Source of the DNA: DASXMT01 sp963803065
GTDB taxonomy: Bacteria; Actinomycetota; Acidimicrobiia; Acidimicrobiales; RAAP-2
Assembly (NCBI GenBank): GCA_963803065.1
Contig: CAWDKW010000014.1
Span: 124,001 to 188,000 of the forward strand
Direction of reading: 5' to 3'
DNA: 64,000 bases
Both the position numbers and the translations under genes were made by a program. Shown here piece after piece: positions 1-8,177 of this stretch. Numbering within the stretch: the first letter of the stretch is position 1; each line of letters starts with the position of its first letter. The notes below the pieces were generated by a model, which worked only from the letters and a program-made list of their open reading frames with translations, was not told the origin of the DNA and ran no database searches.

Positions 1-1
1 C

Positions 2-538
2 GGCGCCGCCGCCGCCGTCGTCGTCGGCGACTCGACACTGAAGAAGCTGTCGAAGGAGCAACAGCGCCGGGCCGTGAAGGTGTCGGCGTCGATCCTGACC
101 ACCGACCCGTGGGAAGAGGCCTGCCAGGTGCTGCCCAACGTGAACACCCTGACCAGAAACGCCGCCCGGCAGGCCTATGAGCAGGCCGGCGTGGGGCCCG
201 AGGACCTCGACCTCGTCGAGCTGCACGACTGCTTCGCCACCGCCGAGCTGGTCCACTACGACAACCTGATGCTCTGCCCGCCCGGCGGCGCCGTCGACTA
301 CTTCGAGTCGGGGGCGACCTTCCGGGACGGCGCTACCCCGGTGAACGTGTCGGGTGGCCTCGAGTCCAAGGGCCATCCCATCGCCGCCACCGGCATCGCC
401 AACATCTGGGAGGTCTGCCATCACCTCCGGGGCGAGGCCGGTGATCGTCAGATCGAAGGGGCGTCCGTGGGGCTGGCCCAGGTCATCGGGCTGGGGTCGG
501 CCTGCGGCGTGCACATCCTGGAAAGAGCGGCGGCCTAG
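2..538 (+). CDS. Thiolase, SCP-x / acetyl-CoA acetyltransferase type, C-terminal part (5' end outside window)
   Basis: The reading frame is open from base 2 with no start codon, so the gene begins upstream. The visible 178 residues are the C-terminal half of a thiolase-fold enzyme. LHDCFATAEL carries the His of the thiolase C-terminal domain, and SGGLESKGHPIAATG matches the conserved glycine-rich GHP segment at the active site. The HDCF form is typical of the SCP-x/lipid-transfer subfamily rather than of FadA. Members cleave or condense 3-ketoacyl-CoA, often in sterol or branched-chain breakdown. The substrate cannot be told from this fragment. It ends 13 bases before the stop of the convergent gene at 552-941. 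Confidence 0.9.
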   Translation, partial: GAAAAVVVGDSTLKKLSKEQQRRAVKVSASILTTDPWEEACQVLPNVNTLTRNAARQAYEQAGVGPEDLDLVELHDCFATAELVHYDNLMLCPPGGAVDYFESGATFRDGATPVNVSGGLESKGHPIAATGIANIWEVCHHLRGEAGDRQIEGASVGLAQVIGLGSACGVHILERAAA

Positions 539-551
539 CTGCTCGGGAAGG

Positions 552-941
552 TCAACCTTCACCGCTCATCTGGGCGGTCACCTTGGCCAGGTCGAAGTAG
601 TCGCGCCACGCACCGATCCGGCCGTCCACCACCTCGAACACCCCCATCACCGGAATGGGAGCCTCTGCACCCCCAATGGTGAACACGTCCGTTCGCTCGG
701 TGAGGACGGCGTTTCCCTCCACGGCCAGGTGACGGATGTCGAAGCGCAGCGCTGTGCACATGCCCATGAACATGGCCAGGGCCTCGATGGTGGCGTCCAG
801 GCCGACCGCCGGCTCCATGGGCATGTTGTGGTAGACGACGCCATCGGTGAAGAAGGGCCGGAGACCTTCGGCGTCCATCCCCGTGACCGCATCGCAGAAG
901 CTGCGCACCACGTGCTCGGGACTGTCGGTGGCTGTTCCCAT
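552..941 (-). CDS. Limonene-1,2-epoxide hydrolase-like / SnoaL-fold protein
   Basis: This is a 129-residue single-domain protein of the NTF2/SnoaL superfamily. The order TERTDVF then WRDYFD reproduces the Arg-x-Asp plus Asp arrangement of the limonene-epoxide hydrolase catalytic triad, so it is probably an active epoxide hydrolase or a close relative rather than a bare SnoaL fold. The frame stays open upstream, but the ATG at 939-941 has AGGAGG about 6 bases before it and starts exactly where the domain begins (MGTATDSPEH). It is divergent from the DUF480 gene. The substrate is unknown; the neighbouring SCP-x thiolase fits lipid or terpenoid breakdown. Confidence 0.8.
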   Translation of the reverse strand: MGTATDSPEHVVRSFCDAVTGMDAEGLRPFFTDGVVYHNMPMEPAVGLDATIEALAMFMGMCTALRFDIRHLAVEGNAVLTERTDVFTIGGAEAPIPVMGVFEVVDGRIGAWRDYFDLAKVTAQMSGEG

Positions 942-1012
942 GGCGCCCTCCTGGGCTCGACGGCTGGGGTCAGTATAGAGATCGCACCCGACTCCGACCG
1001 TATGCTTCCCCC

Positions 1013-1810
1013 ATGTGGATCGGCACCGAGCAGGCACGGGTGGTGGGCAGCTTGATCGAGAAGCGGTTGACCACCCCGCAGCACTATCCCCTGACCCTGA
1101 ACGCCTTGGTCCTAGCCTGCAACCAGTCGTCGAACCGCGATCCAGTGGTGGACTACGACGAAGCGGTGGTCGAGTCGGCGTTGTCGCAGTTGAGAGAACA
1201 GCACCTGGTCCGGTTCGTGCTCCCGTCGCACGGACGATCGGTGGTGCGCTACCGCCACGTGCTCGACGAGGTGCTCGGCGTGGACGACCGGCAGCTGGCC
1301 CTGTTGGCGGTGCTGTTGCTGCGCGGTCCGCAGACAGTCGGTGAGCTGCGGACCCGGACCGAGCGGATGGTCGCCTTCGAGGACCTGGGCTCGGTGGAGC
1401 ACGACCTGGAGCTGATGGCCGAGCTGGGCGACGGTCTGGTCGAACGCCGAGGGCGCCGTCCGGGACAGAAGGAAGAGCGCTGGGTGCAATTGCTGGCCCA
1501 GGGTGCCGATGCGGCCACAGCCGATGCGGCCACAGCCGATGCGCCCACAGCCGATGCGGCCACAGCCGATGCGCCCACAGCCGATGCGCCCACAGCCGAT
1601 GCGCCCACAGCCGATGCGGACGGTCCCGGCCCCCAAATCGGGCGACCCTCGGTGGGAGGGCCCGAAGGGTCCTCGGGTGCTCGGATGCCGTCAGCCAACC
1701 CTCCGACGGGACGCCTCGCCGACCTCGAGTCCGAAGTCCACGCCTTGCGCTCCGAGCTCGAAGCGTTGCGCTCGGAGCTCGCCCAGTTGCGATCGAGCCT
1801 GGGCGGCTAG
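1013..1810 (+). CDS. DUF480 (YceH-like) winged-helix protein with pentapeptide repeat and C-terminal coiled coil
   Basis: 265 residues. Residues 1-160 match the DUF480/YceH family, a tandem winged-helix fold: GTEQARVVGSLIEKRLTTP near the start, then YPLTLNALVLACNQ and LLLRGPQTVGELRTRTER. Residues 165-203 are seven ADA(A/P)T units, a low-complexity linker absent from ordinary YceH proteins. The C-terminus has heptads of the LESEVHALRSELEALRSEL type, predicting a coiled coil for oligomerisation. It starts at ATG 1013 with no clear Shine-Dalgarno, so it may be leaderless. Its stop overlaps the acetate kinase stop (1807-1810). YceH function is not established; nucleic-acid binding is inferred from the fold. 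Confidence 0.85.
   Translation: MWIGTEQARVVGSLIEKRLTTPQHYPLTLNALVLACNQSSNRDPVVDYDEAVVESALSQLREQHLVRFVLPSHGRSVVRYRHVLDEVLGVDDRQLALLAVLLLRGPQTVGELRTRTERMVAFEDLGSVEHDLELMAELGDGLVERRGRRPGQKEERWVQLLAQGADAATADAATADAPTADAATADAPTADAPTADAPTADADGPGPQIGRPSVGGPEGSSGARMPSANPPTGRLADLESEVHALRSELEALRSELAQLRSSLGG
1505..1621 (+). repeat. 15-bp in-frame tandem repeat, 7 full copies plus a partial one
   Basis: The unit GCCGATGCG(G/C)CCACA is repeated head to tail seven times (1505-1609), followed by a partial copy. It encodes Ala-Asp-Ala-(Ala/Pro)-Thr. The only variable base switches Ala and Pro. The length is a multiple of three, so copy-number changes would keep the frame. It forms the linker between the winged-helix part and the coiled coil of the DUF480 protein. 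Confidence 0.97.
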
Positions 1811-2907
1811 CCGAGGACCTCGCGTACGTACCGGGCGATCTCCAGATCCTCGCGGGCATGGACGACAAGAACGGCTGGGACGTCCCCTGTCGCCGACACG
1901 AGGCTGTCCCCCTCGAGCCTTCGATTGCTCGATGGTGCCAGCCTCAGTCCCAGAAAGGTGAGCCCCGCGCACACGTCGGCTCGCAAGATGTCCGAGGCCT
2001 CCCCGGCACCGCCGGTGAAGACCAACCCGTCGATCCCGTCCATGGCCGCGCTCATGGCGCCGACATGGGTCTGAATGCGGTAGACGTAGACCTCGTAGGC
2101 CAGCTGCGCCGCGGCGTTCCCGGCATGGGCCGAGTCGATCACCAGCCGAAGGTCATCGGAGTCCTCGGACAGGCCGAGCAGCCCCGAGTCGTGCTCGAGT
2201 GCCCCCTCGACCTGTTCGACCGACAATCCACCGTGTCGTTGCACCCATACGAGGACGCCAGGGTCGACGCTTCCCGAGCGGGTGGCCATGACGAGCCCTT
2301 CGATCGGCGTGAACCCCATGGTCGTGTCGACCGATCGTCCCCAGGCCACCGCAGCCAGGGAGGCGCCGGCACCGATGTGGGCGGTCACCAGGCGAAGCTG
2401 CTCTCGAGGTCGGCCCAGGATGGCGGCAGCACGCCGGCTGGCCCAGTCGTGGCTGAGCCCGTGAAATCCGTATCGTCGGATACCCCACTCCTCCCGCCAC
2501 GAACGGGGAACGGCGTAGGTGGCGGCCTTTGCCGGCATCTGGGAGTGAAAGCTCGTATCGAAGCAGGCGACCTGGCGAAGGCCCGGTCGCATCAGTCGGA
2601 CGGCGCGGATTCCTTCCACGCCCGGTGGGTTGTGCAATGGTGCCAGGTCGGCCAACGAGTCGAGTGCAGCCTCACTATGGTTGTCGAGAACCAGCGGCCG
2701 CGTGAGATCTGGACCCCCGTGCACGATGCGGTGTCCGACGGCATCGAGCTCGGGATACTGGTCGAGAAAGTCGCCGAGGCTATGGACCAGCTCCGGTCCG
2801 GTCAGGCGGGGGAGGTCCCTCGTCGCCACCACGTCGTCGCCGTCGTCGACCACACGCAGCTTTACCGAGCTCGAGCCGGCGTTGACCACGAGGATATGCA
2901 CGCGCAT
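1807..2907 (-). CDS. ackA: Acetate kinase
   Basis: 366 residues, slightly shorter than the usual ~400. It interconverts acetyl phosphate + ADP and acetate + ATP in the cytoplasm. ASKHA-fold landmarks appear in order: NAGSSSVKL at the N-terminus (phosphate 1 loop), HRIVHGG, CFDTSFH, RRYGFHGLSH, HIGAGAS (usually HLGNGAS), DTTMGFTPIEGLVMATRSGSVDPG and VFTGGAGE. The frame is open upstream, but the conserved N-terminus fixes the start at the ATG 2905-2907. No phosphotransacetylase gene is adjacent, so its partner must be elsewhere. The Asn-to-Ala change in the glycine loop is worth noting; the rest looks intact. Confidence 0.93.
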   Translation of the reverse strand: MRVHILVVNAGSSSVKLRVVDDGDDVVATRDLPRLTGPELVHSLGDFLDQYPELDAVGHRIVHGGPDLTRPLVLDNHSEAALDSLADLAPLHNPPGVEGIRAVRLMRPGLRQVACFDTSFHSQMPAKAATYAVPRSWREEWGIRRYGFHGLSHDWASRRAAAILGRPREQLRLVTAHIGAGASLAAVAWGRSVDTTMGFTPIEGLVMATRSGSVDPGVLVWVQRHGGLSVEQVEGALEHDSGLLGLSEDSDDLRLVIDSAHAGNAAAQLAYEVYVYRIQTHVGAMSAAMDGIDGLVFTGGAGEASDILRADVCAGLTFLGLRLAPSSNRRLEGDSLVSATGDVPAVLVVHAREDLEIARYVREVLG

Positions 2908-3046
2908 ACCTTGCCAGATGGGGCACCTCGACCATCCTCCCCGCAGACGATCCGTGTCACGGCAGCCCGGTGAGCAGGGTGGCGACGACACGAGATGCGT
3001 TGTCCTAGAGTCGTCTCCGCGCTGATGATCGGACCTTGTTGAGACG

Positions 3047-3733
3047 ATGCTGCGACGGACACCTGTGTCCGTGACGCCGGGGCCCGACCCCACCCGCCTC
3101 TCGGCCCCCGCGCCGGCCGGGAGGCGGGTGGCCATCGCCGTTCCGATCGGGTCGGCGATCGGCGCCCTCACGTTGTTCATCGTTCCCTGGCAGGCGGCCG
3201 TCTTACTGGGCTGGATCGCCGCGAGCATGTTCTACGTCGTCGGCGTCTGGATGACGGTGGGGTCCTTCGATGCCGCCACCACCAAGCGAAACGCTGTCCG
3301 TGAGGACCCGAGCACTGCCACCACCGAATTGCTGGTCGTCTCGGCCGGCGTGGCCAGCCTTGCCGCCGTCGGGTTGGCACTGGTCAAAGCGGGCAATTCG
3401 CACGGCGGGACGAAGGCCTATCTCATCGCCATCGGGGTGGTCAGCGTGGCGCTGGCCTGGTCCGCCGTCCACACGGTCTACTCCTTGTTGTACGCCCGCC
3501 TCTATTACTCACCTCCCGTCGGCGGCATCGACTTCAACGAGCCGGACGCTCCGACCTATCTGGACTTTGCCTATCTCGCCCTCACCATCGGGATGACGTT
3601 TCAGGTCTCGGATACCAACCTGACGACGAAACGGGTCCGCCGGTCCGCGCTGCATCACGCGCTGCTCTCCTATCTCTTCGGCGCCGTGATCATCGCTCTG
3701 TTGATCAACGTGGTGTCGAGCTTGCTGCACTGA
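3047..3733 (+). CDS. DUF1345 family integral membrane protein
   Basis: 228 residues with about five predicted membrane segments: two near residues 30-70 (VAIAVPIGSAIGALTLF, AAVLLGWIAASMFYVVGVW), two around 95-145, and one at the C-terminus. The hallmarks are WSAVHTVYSLLYARLYY and the C-terminal block TIGMTFQVSDTNLTTKRVRR followed by LHH, both typical of DUF1345. No biochemical role is established for the family. Its last 29 bases overlap the 3' end of the convergent oxidoreductase gene. Confidence 0.85.
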   Translation: MLRRTPVSVTPGPDPTRLSAPAPAGRRVAIAVPIGSAIGALTLFIVPWQAAVLLGWIAASMFYVVGVWMTVGSFDAATTKRNAVREDPSTATTELLVVSAGVASLAAVGLALVKAGNSHGGTKAYLIAIGVVSVALAWSAVHTVYSLLYARLYYSPPVGGIDFNEPDAPTYLDFAYLALTIGMTFQVSDTNLTTKRVRRSALHHALLSYLFGAVIIALLINVVSSLLH

Positions 3734-4853
3734 GCACCGAAGGCCGGCGGAAGTGGGGGATGACCCTCTCGCCCCAGTTGCGGATCGTCTCGAGGCAGAT
3801 CTCCTGGGGAATCGTTCCCATCTGGATCAGGCACATGATCTCGTCGGCGCCGGCCTCCTCGAGCCGCTCCACGTAGTCGATGGCATGCTCGACGGAGCCG
3901 TAGGCATGGTTGACGTTGTAGGTGCCGAGTGCCGAGGGACGCACGGGGATGTTGGCCTCGTGCAGCTTGGCTACCATCACCTCTGCGTCGGCCTTGATGG
4001 CGGCCACGTTGTCGTCGTCCTCGGTGTCCTGGGCCGGCGTGGGACCGGCGCCGTACCAGTGGGCGATCGACTCGGCAAAGAACCGCTGTCCTCGGGCTCC
4101 GATCCGGAGCGCCTCGTCGGCGTCGTCGAGCACGATGGTGGGGCAGAGCGCGCTGAAGTAGTCATTGCGAACGGTCGAGACGAACCGATCGCCGCTTCGC
4201 CTGTCGATCGCGCCTCGGTACAGCTTGTTCAGATGGTCGACCTCGTCGACGCCCGCGAATCCCAGGACCAGCGCACCGATGCCGTACTCGGCGGCAAGCT
4301 CCACGGTGTTCTGCTTGGTGCATGCCATGTACAACGGGGGGTGGGGCTCCTGCACGGGACGGGGGAGCACGGGATGGGGTTCGATGTCGAGAAGACCGTG
4401 CCACTCGAATTCGTCTTCGAGCCACATGGCGCTGATCATCCGGAGGGCTTCCTCGACCTCGGCGTAGGTCTTCTCGGGCTCAACTCCGCACAACGACATC
4501 TCCTGCAGCGTGGCGCCGCGGCCGGCGCCAAGGTCCAGGCGGCCGCCCGACAGGATGTCGAGCATGGCGGCGCGCTCGGCGGCGCGGACCGGATGGTTGT
4601 AGCCGAACGGCATGCACACGACCCCGTGCCCGATCCGGATGCGTTCGGTCTTGGCCGCCACGTAGGCCAAGAAGGTCTCCGGCGCACTCATGTGGGCGTA
4701 CCACTTGAGGGCATGGTGCTCCACGGCCCAAATTCGGTCGAAGCCCATGGCCTCGCCCAGGACGGCCTGTTCGACGCAGTCCAGGATCACCTGGTGCTCA
4801 TGCTCGGGGCTTGGATGGTTGAGCTGGGCCTCGAAGATCATCGAGAACTTCAT
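3705..4853 (-). CDS. Luciferase-like (LLM class) flavin/F420-dependent oxidoreductase
   Basis: 382 residues with the bacterial-luciferase TIM-barrel fold: MKFSMIFEAQL start, AVLGEAMGFDRIWAVEHH, TERIRIGHGVVCMPF, ERAAMLDILSGGRLDLGAGRG and PPLYMACTKQNTVELAAEYGIG. These enzymes use FMNH2 or F420H2 for oxygenation or hydride transfer; the cofactor cannot be settled from sequence alone. The longer open frame was trimmed to the ATG at 4851-4853, where the conserved N-terminus begins. It lies convergent to the DUF1345 gene. The substrate is unknown. Confidence 0.88.
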   Translation of the reverse strand: MKFSMIFEAQLNHPSPEHEHQVILDCVEQAVLGEAMGFDRIWAVEHHALKWYAHMSAPETFLAYVAAKTERIRIGHGVVCMPFGYNHPVRAAERAAMLDILSGGRLDLGAGRGATLQEMSLCGVEPEKTYAEVEEALRMISAMWLEDEFEWHGLLDIEPHPVLPRPVQEPHPPLYMACTKQNTVELAAEYGIGALVLGFAGVDEVDHLNKLYRGAIDRRSGDRFVSTVRNDYFSALCPTIVLDDADEALRIGARGQRFFAESIAHWYGAGPTPAQDTEDDDNVAAIKADAEVMVAKLHEANIPVRPSALGTYNVNHAYGSVEHAIDYVERLEEAGADEIMCLIQMGTIPQEICLETIRNWGERVIPHFRRPSVLSAASSTPR

Positions 4854-4970
4854 GGTTGGGGCCTCCCTTGCGTGCACCGTTGCCCAATTGATACCGCCCA
4901 CACCGGAATGCAGCCACTCCGGCGCGCTGCGCCACCAGCGGGGACCCGATGAGCGAGGCGGGCCCTGTGC

Positions 4971-5948
4971 CTAGTGGGTGGCTCCCGAAATCCGGAGGCG
5001 GACCACGTTCCCGCCTTCGGCTGAGCGGACCTGGACCAGGTCGCAGAGCCGATTGGCCAGCCAGAGCCCGCGTCCGCCGTTCCGATCCAGCGACGGCCGC
5101 CGCCGACCGGCCAACGGATCGCCGATGCAACCGCGATCGCGAACCTCACAGACCACCGATCCTGGTTCGCCCCAGACGGCCACCGTGCCTACGCCGCCGC
5201 CGTGACTGAGGCTGTTGGTGCCGATCTCATCTGCGGCCAGCACCAGTTCGGCCACGCGCTGTGGCGCCAATCCGGCCCGAGCGGCGTGGTCGGCGACGAA
5301 GCGTCGGACTTCGCCCATGCCGCCGGTTCGAAAGGTCAGGACCACCGCATCGTCGGGAGGGCTCGACAACGGGGACGTGTCCACCGCGGCCAAGGCGTCG
5401 GTGCCCGGGTAGCTCCGACTGGGTCGCGTCGCCCCATGCTCACGAACGACGGGATGAGTCCGCCGGGCCTCGTCGATCACCCCTACGTCCAGCGTGGCCG
5501 TCCCGTACGGACAGAGAAGCCAGAAGGAGGGATCGGCGAAGGCCAGGTTCAACAACGCCTCGTGGCGTTGGCACTCGGCCAGCTCGGCCGGGCTGCGCCC
5601 CGGCCAGACGGGCTCGCCGATCCCGCGGACCCGACGACTGGGCGCGGCGTACGCAGCGAGGAAATCCTGCCAGGCCGGGATGATCCGGGCTGGGTTGGCC
5701 CCCACTTCGGCCATATCGGCGAAGTGGACACCCGCTTCGCGACCCCGTAGCTCGCCCCGCAGGGTGTCGATCTTCCCTGCCTCGACCACGACGAGTACCG
5801 GCTCGTCAGCGGCCTGTGCGTCCATGATGAACTCGAGTGTTGCCTGGAGGAACTCGTCAAGGCCGTCGTAGAGCAGGGCCTCGTGCCGGTAGCCCTCGCA
5901 GAGCGCCGGTGACCCCGAGTCGATGTCCGCCATCTGACTACTTTCCAC
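4971..5948 (-). CDS. MEDS-domain sensor fused to an RsbW-like anti-sigma kinase domain
   Basis: 325 residues. Residues 15-170 resemble the MEDS (DcmR sensory) domain: YRHEALLYDGLDEFLQATLEFI near the start and RHEALLNLAFADPSFWLLCPYG later. Residues 200-325 are a GHKL/HATPase_c_2 domain with N-box ELVLAADEIGTNSLSHGG, then VRDRG and GGRGLWLANRLCD. This layout is common in actinobacterial partner-switching regulators that hold sigma factors or antagonists. It starts at GTG 5946-5948 just after AGGAGG; an in-frame ATG lies 15 bases further in. PP2C phosphatases nearby (6908-8089, 11216-12433) could reverse its kinase action, but that link is inferred. Confidence 0.87.
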   Translation of the reverse strand: MESSQMADIDSGSPALCEGYRHEALLYDGLDEFLQATLEFIMDAQAADEPVLVVVEAGKIDTLRGELRGREAGVHFADMAEVGANPARIIPAWQDFLAAYAAPSRRVRGIGEPVWPGRSPAELAECQRHEALLNLAFADPSFWLLCPYGTATLDVGVIDEARRTHPVVREHGATRPSRSYPGTDALAAVDTSPLSSPPDDAVVLTFRTGGMGEVRRFVADHAARAGLAPQRVAELVLAADEIGTNSLSHGGGVGTVAVWGEPGSVVCEVRDRGCIGDPLAGRRRPSLDRNGGRGLWLANRLCDLVQVRSAEGGNVVRLRISGATH

Positions 5949-6169
5949 GACACCTCCTGCTTCCCCGTTGAACGCCCGCGCACCTATACCCCATACCGTG
6001 AGCGCCTACTCACCCACGGTGCAAGCGCCGGCCACATCGAAATGAGCCGCCGATCGAACGGAAGGAAACTCCTGGTCGACCGTGGGCTCAAACGGCCGTG
6101 AGGACGGGGCGGCCCGGATCGGTCGCGCCCGAATGTCGGCGCTCGGGTTTGTGAACAGCGCGGGCCTGG

Positions 6170-6739
6170 TTAGGCAAGTTGGTCGGCCCGGGAGAAGGCG
6201 TCGACCAGCTCGCCGCAGAAGGCGGGAAGGTCATCCGGCTTGCGGCTGGTGACGAGCACGTTGGGGCCGGCCCGGCAGACCTGGACTTCCCGGTCCACCC
6301 ACTTGCCCCCGGCGTTTCGGATGTCCGTTTGGAGGCTGGGCCACGACGTGAGCGTCCGGTCGCGGACGAGGTCGGCCTCGACAAGGGTCCACGGTCCGTG
6401 ACAGATGACCGCAGCGGGCCTTCCCGCATCAAAGAGGTCCTGGACGAAGCGCACCGCGGCCGGAACGGTGCGGAGCTGATCGGGGTTGGCGACGCCGCCG
6501 GGGAGTACCAAGGCGTCGTAGTCGCCGGGATCGGCCCGGTCGATGACCCGGTCAACGTGGAAGACATCTGCTTTGTCGAGGTGATTGAACGCTTGTGCCG
6601 AGCCGCTCTCGGGAGCGAGCAGGTCCGCCGTGCCTCCGGCCTCCAGGACCGCCTGCCAGGGAGTGGTGAGCTCGATCTGTTCGACGCCCTCGTTGGCGAT
6701 CACGAATGCAATACGTCGGCCCTCGAGTCTGTCTGCCAT
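6170..6739 (-). CDS. DJ-1/PfpI family protein (type 1 glutamine amidotransferase-like)
   Basis: 189 residues. A flavodoxin-like core starts with RRIAFVIANEGVEQIEL and includes YDALVLPGG. The nucleophile elbow AAVICHGPWTL places the conserved Cys before His, as in PfpI/YhbO proteins (usually CHGPWLL). Relatives act as proteases, deglycases or stress chaperones; which applies here is not clear. The PfpI-type catalytic Cys-His pair is intact. It is divergent from the phosphatase gene at 6908. Confidence 0.92.
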   Translation of the reverse strand: MADRLEGRRIAFVIANEGVEQIELTTPWQAVLEAGGTADLLAPESGSAQAFNHLDKADVFHVDRVIDRADPGDYDALVLPGGVANPDQLRTVPAAVRFVQDLFDAGRPAAVICHGPWTLVEADLVRDRTLTSWPSLQTDIRNAGGKWVDREVQVCRAGPNVLVTSRKPDDLPAFCGELVDAFSRADQLA

Positions 6740-6907
6740 GGCCTACGCCGTCCCTTCCGTTCCGTTGGTGCCAGGTGGTGTCGCCTACGTCGCGCCGGTA
6801 CCCGATGCTGACCCGGTCGAAACCCACAGGTCAGGGTCTCGCCGTGCCTGCCGAGGAGGCGGCTCTCCAGCGGCTGCAGCTCATTGGTGCCCAGTACACT
6901 TGAGGCC

Positions 6908-8089
6908 ATGTCGTCGCCTGTGGACATCGGTGCCGGCCTCCGAGCGACCGGTACGACGGACCCGTCTTCGGTGTCGGCAGTGGTGGCGGCGGCCGTACGG
7001 CAGCTTGGCGCCATTGACATCGTCGTCTACGTCGTCGACGTCGAGCAGCTTTGGCTCGTCCCCCTGCCCGACGAGCTAACCCACGCGGAAGTGCCAGAGC
7101 CCCAAGGGGTCGCCACCACTGTGGCTGGACGGGCGTTCACCACGCAGTCATCGGTGACGGTCGACCGCCCCGAGGGAGCTCGGACCTGGGTGCCGGTAGT
7201 CGCCGGCTCGACTCCGACCGGGGTGCTCGCCCTGACCGTGCCCCACGGTGGTGACGGATCCGTGCGCTCCTGTGAGGAGCTCGGCCTGTTCGCCGGGGTC
7301 CTGATGGCCGCCCAGAACCGGACCACTGATGCTTTCAAGCTCCATCAGCAGAGGAAGTCCATGAGCCTGGCTGCCAGCATGCAGTGGGAGCTGCTTCCTC
7401 CGTTGGTCTTGAACCTGCCGGACGTCTCGGTCGCCGGCATGCTCGAGCCGGCCTACGACGTCGGCGGCGACGCCTTCGACTACGCCGTGAACGGGCCGAT
7501 CGTGGAGGTGGCGATATTCGATGCCATGGGACACGGGGTGCGCTCGGCCATGGTCGCCGCCCTGACCGTCGGGGCCTACCGCCACGCCCGCCGAGAGGGG
7601 TCGACGCTAGGGCACATGCACGCCGGCCTCGAAGCCACCTTGAGCGCCCGGTTCGGGGGAGAGGCCTTCGCCACCGGGCAGCTTGCTCGGCTCGAGCGCC
7701 GGTCGGGCACGCTGAACTGGGTCAATGCTGGTCACCCACTCCCCCTCCTCATCCGGGACAACCGGGTCGTCGACGAGCTCCATTGTGCTCCGACGCTGCC
7801 GTGGGGCCTCGGGGCCGACAAGCCGACCATTGCCACCGAGACACTCGAGCCCGGCGACGGCGTGCTCTTCTACACCGACGGCGTTGTCGACGCACGAGCC
7901 CCAGAGGGCGGGGAGTTCGGCGTCGAACGGTTGGCCGACCTCACCGGCCAGGTGATCTCGGAGGGCCTTGAGCCCGGAGACGCCGTCCGGCGCGTGGTGC
8001 GAGCAGTCCTCGACCACAGCATCACCGAGCTCCGAGACGATGCCTCCATGGTCCTGGTCCGCTGGGAAGGGAGAGCAGAGGGCCGCTGA
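6908..8089 (+). CDS. SpoIIE/RsbU-type PP2C serine phosphatase with N-terminal GAF-like region
   Basis: 393 residues. Residues 1-150 look like a degenerate GAF sensor. The C-terminal 230 residues are a PPM/SpoIIE phosphatase with metal-binding acids in DVGGDAFDY, FDAMGHG, FYTDGVVD and LRDDASMVLV. It would dephosphorylate a STAS-domain anti-anti-sigma factor in partner switching. ATG 6908 was chosen over the in-frame GTG at 6884 because TGAGG precedes it. The MEDS anti-sigma gene 1 kb upstream is a plausible functional partner, but no STAS gene is seen in the window. Confidence 0.88.
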   Translation: MSSPVDIGAGLRATGTTDPSSVSAVVAAAVRQLGAIDIVVYVVDVEQLWLVPLPDELTHAEVPEPQGVATTVAGRAFTTQSSVTVDRPEGARTWVPVVAGSTPTGVLALTVPHGGDGSVRSCEELGLFAGVLMAAQNRTTDAFKLHQQRKSMSLAASMQWELLPPLVLNLPDVSVAGMLEPAYDVGGDAFDYAVNGPIVEVAIFDAMGHGVRSAMVAALTVGAYRHARREGSTLGHMHAGLEATLSARFGGEAFATGQLARLERRSGTLNWVNAGHPLPLLIRDNRVVDELHCAPTLPWGLGADKPTIATETLEPGDGVLFYTDGVVDARAPEGGEFGVERLADLTGQVISEGLEPGDAVRRVVRAVLDHSITELRDDASMVLVRWEGRAEGR

Positions 8090-8142
8090 CCGTCTGGCCG
8101 GGGGCCCGTGCGGTTCGCTTCACGAACGCCCACATTTTGGGT

Positions 8143-8160
8143 GGCGAACACACGTTCGCC
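8143..8160. promoter_or_regulatory. LexA (SOS) box in front of alkB
   Basis: GGCGAACACACGTTCGCC is a perfect inverted repeat with 7-bp arms around ACAC. The core CGAACACACGTTCG fits the Gram-positive/actinobacterial LexA consensus CGAAC-N4-GTTCG. It ends 6 bases before a TACCAT -10-like element (8167-8172) and 17 bases before the AlkB start, so bound LexA would block the promoter. Seen directly; the regulator is inferred from known consensus. Confidence 0.85.
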
Positions 8161-8177
8161 TACTGCTACCATGGGCG

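Noticed and set aside
552..1868. 438-codon open frame on the minus strand covering the LEH-like gene and the pentapeptide repeat
   Set aside because: Only the last 129 codons show a family; the upstream part is the antisense of the DUF480 repeat and gives low-complexity HRLWAHRLWP-type sequence.
1858..2973. 371-codon plus-strand open frame across acetate kinase
   Set aside because: Antisense shadow of ackA in GC-rich DNA; no homology.
3753..4952. 399-codon plus-strand frame opposite the luciferase-like oxidoreductase
   Set aside because: Antisense shadow; the minus-strand protein has clear family motifs.
8112..8128. GTTCG...CGAAC hairpin after the phosphatase gene, considered a tRNA T-arm
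   Set aside because: No acceptor stem, D-arm or anticodon arm can be placed around it.
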